Source: Rhinopithecus roxellana
Lineage: Eukaryota > Chordata > Mammalia > Primates > Cercopithecidae
Direction of reading: 5' to 3'
Assembly: GCF_007565055.1 (NCBI RefSeq)
Contig: NC_044565.1
Coordinates: 45,767,711 to 45,831,710, forward strand
DNA: 64,000 nucleotides
In this document: one piece after another, positions 56,599-64,000 of the stretch
Numbering within the stretch: the stretch's first letter is position 1
Layout: each line of letters opens with the position of its first letter
Program-made: the position numbers and the translations under genes
Notes under the pieces: generated by a model
The model's database searches: none
Seen by the model: only the letters and a program-made list of their open reading frames with translations
Told to the model about the DNA's origin: nothing

Positions 56599-57759
56599 TA
56601 GAAGGGTGTTTTGTCTACATGGAAAATCTGTTGTTTATATAGCCACCTACATTAATTATCTTAGCTAGATCTTCTGGATACCCTGCTGCAGCTTCTCTAT
56701 CAACACTTGCTGCGTCATCTTGAACTTCATATGTTAAGGAGATGGCTTCCTTCCTTAAACCTCATGAACCAACTTTGGCTGGCTTACAACCTTTCTCCTG
56801 CAGCTTCCTCACCTCTCTCAGCCTTCTCAGATTTGAAGAGAATTAGGGCCTTGATCTGGATAAGGCTTTGGCTTAAAGGAATGCTGTAGTTGGTTTGATC
56901 TTCTATCCAGGCTACTCACACTTTCTCCATATCAACAATAAGGTTGTTTCACTTCCTTATCATTCATGTGTTCACCATAGGAGTACTTTAGTTTTCTTCA
57001 GAACTTTCTTTCAATGCACAATGAACTGTTTGGCACAAGAGGTTGGTCTATCTTGGCTTTAAGCATGCTTTCCTCAACTACGCTCAATCATTTTCAGTTT
57101 TTGATTTAAAGTAAGAGATGTATGACTCTTCCTTTCATATGAACAGTTAGAGGTCATTGTAGGGTTATTAATTGGCCTAATTTCAATATTACTGTGTCTC
57201 AGGGAATAGGGAAGCCCAAAGAGAGAGAGAGATAGGGGAACAGTCAGTCAGTGGAGCAGTCAGAACACACCATTTGACTTATCTTATATCTAACTTATTT
57301 ATCAATTAAGTTCTCTATCTTACATGGGCATGATTTATGGTGTCCCACAACAACTACAGTGTACCATCAAAGATCACTTATCACACATCACCAAAGCAAA
57401 TATAATAATAATTTAAAAGTTTGAAATATTGCAAGAATTACCAAAATATGACACAGAGACACAAAGGGAATCCATGCTGTTGAAACACCTGCTCAATATG
57501 GAGTTGCCACAACCTTCAATTTGTAAAAAAACAAAATAAAAATGCAGTATCTGTGAAGCACAATAAAGCAAAGCTACAATAAAACGAGGTATGCCTGTAA
57601 CTGACAAAGTATTAGTATCCAGGACATGAAGAAACTCCTCCAAATAACAAGGAAAACCAGGAGTAAAACTAGTGAAAAAGACTTGAACAAACACTTCTCA
57701 AAAGAGAAAATCCCAACAACCAATGCCATATTTTTAAATCTTCAGTGTCATTATTTGTC

Positions 57760-57826
57760 AGGGAAATGTATTTTTTTTTTGTTCTTTTGTTTGTTTGTTT
57801 TTTGTCTTTTTAGGGAAATGTATTTT
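57760..57826 (-). repeat. T-tract-only insertion with direct repeats
   Basis: 'agggaaatgtatttt' occurs at 57760-57774 and 57812-57826, enclosing about 37 bp of T/GTTT sequence only. It looks like a retrotransposon insertion that consists of little more than a poly(A) tail. Confidence 0.65.
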
Positions 57827-58232
57827 AAAGCCACAATGAAATACCACTACTCATCTATCAGATGAGCAAAAATATAAAAAAATATAAAAATATAAAAGTC
57901 TAATAATACAGACTACATTATACAGATGGAATTAACTGTATTAACTGTAATAACTGTGTTACCAAAATATGGAGCATCAGGAACTTACATAATGTGAATG
58001 ATGTAAATTGCTACAAATCATTTGAAAATGTGTTGTATTATCTAAAGAAGTTGAAGATATGCTTACCTCATGACCTTGAAATTCTACCCCCAAATCTTTA
58101 TCTTAGAGATTGTATGTTTAAATTTACCAGGGTATATGTACAAGAATATCCACAGAAGCATTGTTTATCGTCACCCAAAACTGGAAACAATTCAAATGTC
58201 CATTAGCAAAAGAATGGATAAATAAAGCATGA

Positions 58233-58395
58233 TCTTTTTTTTTTAGCAACAGTGTCTCACTATGTTGCCTCTCTCTGGCCTCAAATTCCTGAGCTCAAGT
58301 GATCCTCTTGTCTCAGTTTCCTGAGGAGCTGTGATTACAGGAAGCTCCTCTCCACCCAGCAAGTGCACACCACTCCACCCAGCAAGTGTGGCCTT
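58233..58395 (-). repeat. Old Alu monomer, antisense
   Basis: T tract, 'gtgtctcactatgttgcc' and 'cctcaaattcctgagctcaag' show a left-arm type monomer. A 'ccacccagcaagtg' repeat lies at its right end. Confidence 0.65.
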
Positions 58396-58451
58396 AATCA
58401 GCAATGAGAATGAACAATTCATAACTATAAATAATAATCAGAATAATTTTT

Positions 58452-58742
58452 CATTCTTTTGAGATGGAGTTTTGCTCTTGTTGCCCAGGCTGAAGTACAG
58501 TGGCACGATCTCAGCTCACTGAAACCTCCAGCTCCTGGGTTCAAGTGATTCTCCTGCCCAGCTTCCCAAGTAGCTGGGATTACAGATGCCTGCCACCATG
58601 CCCAGCTAATTTTTGTCTTTTTAGTAGAGACAGGGTTTCACCATGTTGGCCAGGCTGGTCTCGAACTCCTGACTTCAGGTAATCTGCCCACCTCAGCCTC
58701 CCAAAGTTCCGGGATTACAGGCGTGAGCCACTGTGTCTGACC
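58452..58742 (-). repeat. AluS-like, antisense, full length
   Basis: 'ttttgagatggagttttgctc' to 'gagccactgtgtctgacc'. Confidence 0.92.
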
Positions 58743-59160
58743 AGGAATAATTCTTAAAACAAAGCCAATAGAAGAAAAGAAAAGCCACACAGTAAGAATA
58801 CATATAATAATGATTCCATCTACATAAACATCAAAAACAGGGAAACACAAACTATATTACTCAGGGGTATATACCCAAGTAGTAAGATGATAATGAAAAA
58901 CAAGAAAAGTACCTCTATAAAAGTCAGGAGAGTGATTTTCCCTGGTGAAAGAAAAGGAACTTGGGATTGAGAGAAGGACAATTGGGAAGACAGACATAGG
59001 AAGCTTCCTATGTGTCAATAATGTTATATTTCCTCACCTGGGTGGTAGTTTTCATGGATATTCACTTTCCAGATATTTGTTAAGCTATACATACGAGTTG
59101 TATGCACTTTTTGTATCCTATATTTCACAATATTTAAGTTGTTTAAAACATTTTTAAGCC

Positions 59161-59960
59161 CAAATTGTCTGGAAGAGAATAAATAAGTCAATCTTTTAGT
59201 CAAGAGAGAAGCCTGTGATTTTGAAAAGAGACCCCTCTAAGTGCCATAAGTGGATACATCATTGAAGATTTTCTGAGCAGGGAATAATAATAATATCAGA
59301 CTTGGGCTTCAGGAAGTTAGAAACGGGACGGTAAATAGTCTGAAGGCAAGAAAATTGTAGAGAGATGGGGGCTCAGAATTGGATTGCATCTGTTAGAATT
59401 GGGTAGGTACGAGAGCTTGCAGGAAGGTAAACTGTATACAACTTAGCAACTGGTCAGCAGAGCAAAGAATAAGGCAGAGAAAAATTAAATATGGCTGGAG
59501 ATCCCAATCCTGGGTGATTTTCATGGATGGTTCTATCATTAACTCAAAAGGGAGTCATGCAAGGTAGGGCAGATTTAAGCATATAGATGACAAGTTACAT
59601 TTTATACATAATGATGCAGAGGTACTAGATAATATCCCACTGCTGATATTTTGCTGACCATTAAAGTCATAGACCTGTTAGATACTGGATAAATATGGAA
59701 GAAAAATAGGGAGAGAGATTCATTTATTAGAGAAGGCTGGGCTGTATATAGAGATTCAGGAGCCAACCACAGACAGTTAACAATGGATCCCCACAGACCA
59801 GGTTAAGTCTGAAATTGGATTAAAACGGGGAATAAGAAGAAAACAATGCCAAGATCAGCTCCTTAAGAAACAACTAAAGTTATAGAAGAAGGATGAAACA
59901 GAAAAGGAGCTAGCAGAGAAATGGGAAAACCAGGAAAATATAAAGAAGCCAAAAGAGAAA
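59161..59960. other. Unassigned DNA
   Basis: No gene or named repeat is recognised. Confidence 0.4.
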
Positions 59961-59965
59961 ATGAG

Positions 59966-60321
59966 TGATATGGTTTGGCTCTGCATCCCCACCCAAATCT
60001 CACCTTGAATTATACTAATCCCCACATGTCAAGAGTGGGACCAGGTGAAGATAATTTAATCATGGGGGGAGTTCCCCCATACTGTTCTCATGATAGTGAG
60101 TGAGTTCTCATGAGATATGATGGTTGGATAAGGGGAGTCTCCCTTTGCTCAGCACTCATTCTCTCTCCTGCCACCCTGTGAAGAGGTGCCTTCTGCCATG
60201 AGTGTAAGTTTCCTGAGGCCTCCCCATCCATATGGGACTGTGAGTCTATTAAACCTCTTTTCTTTTTAAATTATCCATTCTCGGCTATTTCTTCATAGCA
60301 GCATGAGAATGGACAAATACA
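59966..60321 (+). repeat. MST/THE1-type solo LTR
   Basis: It starts 'tgatatggtttggctctgc' and ends 'gaatggacaaataca', 356 bp. The 5-bp duplication atgag lies at 59961-59965 and 60322-60326. Confidence 0.9.
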
Positions 60322-60326
60322 ATGAG

Positions 60327-61283
60327 TTTCCAGATTTAGATAACAGCAGAGAAGAGAAGTAAAAGTGCATTGTACTTAGTCACTGACCAATTCTTAGTCA
60401 ACACTGTAAGAGTGGTTTCAGTAGATGTTTGGGGGCAAAAGCCAGGCTACAAATGGTTATGGAATGTTGGAATTCCTCTGGATTGAAATAGAGGATTATT
60501 TCAAGACTTTTGTTAATGAAAAGGTGGACTAAAGGAAGGTAACATGAGAGATGAATAAAATCAAAAGAAAGACATTTGTGGTTTTAGGCAGATAGGAAAG
60601 CTACCACAAAGAAATATTAAAGAAGCAAGATGGGGTCAGAGTAGATAAGTGAAGAAACAATATTCTGGGAGCTGGAAGAATACAAGTACAGGAACTAATC
60701 TTTGAACGAAGGAAGAACACACCCTTGTCTGAAGCAGAAGACCTTGGATATTAAAGTGTGCAGTATTAAAGGAAAAGTCAGAGACAAAAGTACTAGAACT
60801 AGGCAAGTATTTTTACTTCTAATGTCTTGAAATGAAGTCTAGTCTAGTCTAAAAGAGTTTGTTCTATAAACAAAGCAAACAGCAGATATTTAAGGGGTGA
60901 GATGCAAAGTTACCAAGATAACAGTATGCCTATTTATGGCAAAAGCAACCATTTTCTCACCTGGTTAGCATATCAGCAAGGATTGCCAACTATCTGTAGA
61001 TGGCAGAAGATGGGGTACAATTGCTTCCAAACAGGAACTTTACAGAAAGGACTCAAATAAGGCTTCACTATTTCAGGGCTTATGTTCTTGCTTTTTGTTT
61101 TGTTTTGGTTTGTCTTTTTTGTGGTTCAAGATGTACTGTTTATGTTGCTCTCAGAGTTGAAGTTGTCTGCAGTAAGTATCACATTGAAAAAGTGTTGAGG
61201 AAAACACAAAATGCTTGAGAAGGCCAGTGTGAGAAATATGAGAGAGTAATTATAGATTTCAAAGATAATAAAGTATCAGAGAT
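60327..61283. other. Unassigned DNA
   Basis: No gene or repeat family is recognised. The 72-codon frame at 61000-61218 has no domain. Confidence 0.4.
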
Positions 61284-61592
61284 GGCCTGTAATTACGCTT
61301 GTAATTCTAGCACTTTGGGAGGCTGAAGCAGGTGGATCACTTGAGCCCAGGAGTTCAAAACCAGCCTAGCCAACATGGTGAAACCTCGTCTCTCCTAAAA
61401 ATACAAAAAAAAATTAGCCAGGTATGGTGGCAGGTACCTGTAATCCCAGTTACCTGGGAGGCTAAGGCAGGAGAATTGCTTGAACCCAGGAGGCAGAGGT
61501 TGTAGTGAGCCAAGATCACATCACTGCACTCCAGCCTGGGCGACAGACTGAGACTCCATCTCAAAAAAATAAAATAAAATAAAATAAAATAT
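61284..61592 (+). repeat. Alu, sense, old
   Basis: It starts near 'atggcctgtaattacgcttg' with a degraded 5' end and finishes in a (AAAAT)n tail. Confidence 0.88.
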
Positions 61593-63688
61593 CAGAGATG
61601 GTGAAAACAGGAAAGTCATTCAATCCATCCTTATCAATATATGTTTGGGAAAAATGAGGCCTAGAGAAATGACTTACTGAAAAGCAAAGTTTGAACTATA
61701 CGGCTATCAACACATAGGACAGTATTCTTCTTTAAGCCTTACCATTTTGTCATGTAAAATCAAAGTCCTTTGGAGCCCAATTCCTTCTTTGTGAGTTATG
61801 TAATACATGCATAGGAATAGAATCCTAGCATGAGCAGTAAAACAAGCATTTCCCATGCTTTCAAATGCAAGTTAGGTACCTTGGATTATACTTCTTTTGA
61901 TCTTGGCCAGACTTTTTGGTGTGGGGGATTGGGGAGAGGAACACAGTATTTCTTTTTAAATTATTTAAAAAGTTAGAAGTATTGTAGGGATAAATTTAGA
62001 AGAAAAAATTATCTAATAGTATAGCATTTTATATTAAACTGGTATTTTAAAAAATATTTCTAGCTTCCTAATTTCTAAATCTAATCAAGAGCTCACTTTG
62101 CATTAAATTAATCCTAAGAACAGCTAAAATAAACGTACTTATTTAATCACAGAAGTTATTAAGATACTATTAAGATATGGGAAAATTTCAAATCTCTTGC
62201 TAATATCAAATCACGTTATTAAGTTGTTCTGATAATGAAAAGTTTAAGTGCAGCTTGAAGACAAGACTAAAAGGGTAAAGAAACACTTCACTAGTCTTCT
62301 ACCACATTTTAATCATACCAGAGAATAGTAAAATCTGCTAATATGTGTAAAATAGCCAAATGAGGAAGCCACAGAAAATATCCACCTATAAAACTGCGGT
62401 ACTGGTTTTAAAATAATCAGTTTCTGTTTTTAATTATCTTCTAATTTACAGAAGAGCAATCTGAATGTATATTTTAGGAAAAATTGTAATTAGATAAGGC
62501 CCATTTTCTTAAAGTTACCCATTTTAGATTCAAATATGAAAAATTGTCAAAAATAATATGAAGGCAGCTGTTTCCAATTATACTTATTTTGACAACTGAA
62601 AATGAGTAAACAAACCAAAAATAGTTTAATATTTTAATCAATGTAGCTTCTTAATACTAAACAAAATAATTATGCTTTATATTAAAGTACAATTTAAGAA
62701 ACACATGTTAATGTTTAAATAGAAAGGAATTATTTTCCCAAGTTCTCAGAAATTCATTTTTATACAAATTCAGGTAAACAAATTCAGGCAGATAAAGTAT
62801 ATCTTCATAAACACAAACATTCCAAAGACGTCATGCCCAGTCTCTAAGTCAGATATTCAAATTCACTCAACGCAAGTTCATAAAAGGTTTCCACAATATT
62901 TGTTATTTGAAAGATAAGTCAAAATAGAATGTCAATACAATAATAGTATAAATGTGACTCAATTCTCCTAAACATTTTCCATTCTGCCAAAGGTAGATTT
63001 CTACCCTAATTCTTAAAAAACAACAAAACTATTTTCTAGTAGGGAAACTTCAACTTTCTGACTTTCTATTTAGAAGGAATGTTTTTTCATGCATCAAAAC
63101 AAACATATAAATAATAAGGACAAGGCAAAAAGAAGGGAAACATGAGCAAGAGAATTAGTTGTCAATCATATAAAAGAGCTAGAAAATACTGCAGAAACAA
63201 TACAGGAATCTGGGTTTTTCTCATCTAGACTGCTATGAAATATTTGGAACACCATTTAAACACTTTGTATTTTTTGGTTAAAACATCTTTCCAATAAGGA
63301 CCCATCCTTCTTTCATTACAAATCTGCATTTTTCTTTGAAGCTTTCATTAAGACCTTTTAATAGAAGGAATAAGGATTTTTCTCAAGAGAAAAGAAGTGA
63401 AGATTCAAAGGCAGCTCTAACCTTATATATAATATACTATGAGACACTGGAAAACTTGCCTGCTCCCAGACAGACAGGTTCAATTTGCCTGACATCACCT
63501 AAAATTTCCACAAATTGGTTATACTTACAGAATTTTTTGGGGGATCAGAAATTAATTCTAAAAGATTCCTGTTATTAAAGTGCAAAATGGTATATTCCTG
63601 CTATTTATCTTTCCAGTAAGCTAGCTGGCTATGCCTGGTTGGGAGCAAATACATAAGGGAAGGGGACACTCAACTATTTCAGGTCAGT
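61593..63688. other. AT-rich unassigned DNA
   Basis: About 2.1 kb without a recognisable gene or named repeat. The frame at 63336-63578 (80 codons) has no known motif. Confidence 0.45.
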
Positions 63689-64000
63689 GGCTGGGCACTG
63701 TGGCTCACACCTGTAATCCTAGCACACTTTGGGAGGCCGAGGCGAGAGGATCACCTGAGGTCAGGAGTTCAAGACCAGCCTGGCCAACATGGTGAAACCC
63801 CGTCTCTACTGAAAAAACAAAAATTAGCCAGGCATGGTGACAGGTGCCTGTAATCCCAGCTACTTGGGAGGCTGAGGCAGGAGAATCACTTGAACCCGGG
63901 GGGCAGAGGTTGCAATGAACTGAGATTGCACCACTGCACTCCAGCCTGGGCGACAGAGCGAGACTGTGCCTCAACAATAAATAAATAAATAAATAATAAA
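63689..64000 (+). repeat. AluS-like, sense, to the window end
   Basis: From 'ggctgggcactgtggctc' to a (AAAT)n tail that reaches the last base, so the right boundary is unknown. Confidence 0.9.

Larger units (their letters stand above)
52401..57597 (-). mobile_element. Tigger1 (pogo) DNA transposon, split
   Basis: The left end reads 'cgggcataactttggag' and the right end 'aaaacgaggtatgcctg', the inverted termini of Tigger1, in a TA context. Antisense transposase pieces are recognisable at about 53160-53620 (frame 53376-53564 on the minus strand, with 'WKKLIPTLIDDFE') and 56430-57170. The centre of the transposase gene is missing, replaced by MLT1 and L1 sequence. The element is dead. Confidence 0.88.
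46103..59160 (+). mobile_element. Ancient L1M, sense, multiply interrupted
   Basis: ORF1-like sequence appears near 46100-46400, ORF2-like at about 48500-49114, 50474-51431, 51910-52397 and 57600-58215, and 3' UTR-like at about 58743-59160. Diagnostic pieces include 'ccaggtccagatgattttac' and 'aactggaaacaattcaaatg'. The pieces stay in order and orientation, so this is probably one element broken by later insertions. All coding frames are ruined by stops and indels. Confidence 0.7.

Overview
The window is nuclear DNA of a primate, most likely an Old World monkey. It is dense in Alu elements of both orientations. The youngest AluY copies (for example 9622-9942, 45666-45964 and 49358-49663) carry variants I associate with cercopithecid AluY lineages: 'caagcctgtaat' near the 5' end, 'ggcgtaaac' in the right arm and 'gatccggccactgc' near the end. 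I found no host protein-coding exon, tRNA, rRNA or structured ncRNA gene. Almost every long open frame outside the provirus is a translated Alu, L1, Tigger or microsatellite.

The main feature is a nearly full-length gammaretrovirus-type (class I) endogenous provirus at 30169-38286, plus strand. It has two 406-bp LTRs, a perfect 4-bp target duplication (CAGA), a tRNA-Pro primer binding site, gag, pro-pol behind a retained amber stop, env directly after pol, and a polypurine tract abutting the 3' LTR. My hand comparison finds 11 LTR differences (about 2.7%), which suggests insertion within the last several million years. The coding region is dead as read: gag has one in-frame stop, and there are about six frame breaks across gag, pro, RT/RNase H, integrase and env. 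Most catalytic and structural motifs are still legible. LTR length, tRNA-Pro priming and 4-bp duplication fit the CERV1/PtERV1-like primate gammaretroviruses; a PcEV/BaEV-related assignment cannot be excluded without a search.

Layout. 1-5765: mostly unassigned DNA with one Alu and two small DNA-transposon relics. 5766-8286: an antisense L1 hit by an Alu and by a second L1 that carries an internal inversion. 8963-16678: Alus, L2-like DNA and purine microsatellites. 16680-30164: mainly old repeats (MIR, L2, MaLR/MLT1, a Tigger-family element) and unassigned DNA. 30165-38290: the provirus. 38646-46102: L1M, a THE1-type solo LTR, Alus and two further MaLR LTR relics. 46103-59160: one ancient sense-strand L1M broken by a stack of later insertions, including an ERVL LTR holding three head-to-tail AluYs, an MLT1 LTR, and a Tigger1 transposon that itself contains Alu, MLT1 and L1 sequence. 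59161-64000: an MST/THE1-type solo LTR, two Alus and AT-rich unassigned DNA.

No set of genes acts together here except the remnants of the provirus. The biological story is layered transposition with one recent retroviral arrival. Repeat family names rest on recognition by eye and have not been checked by a library search.
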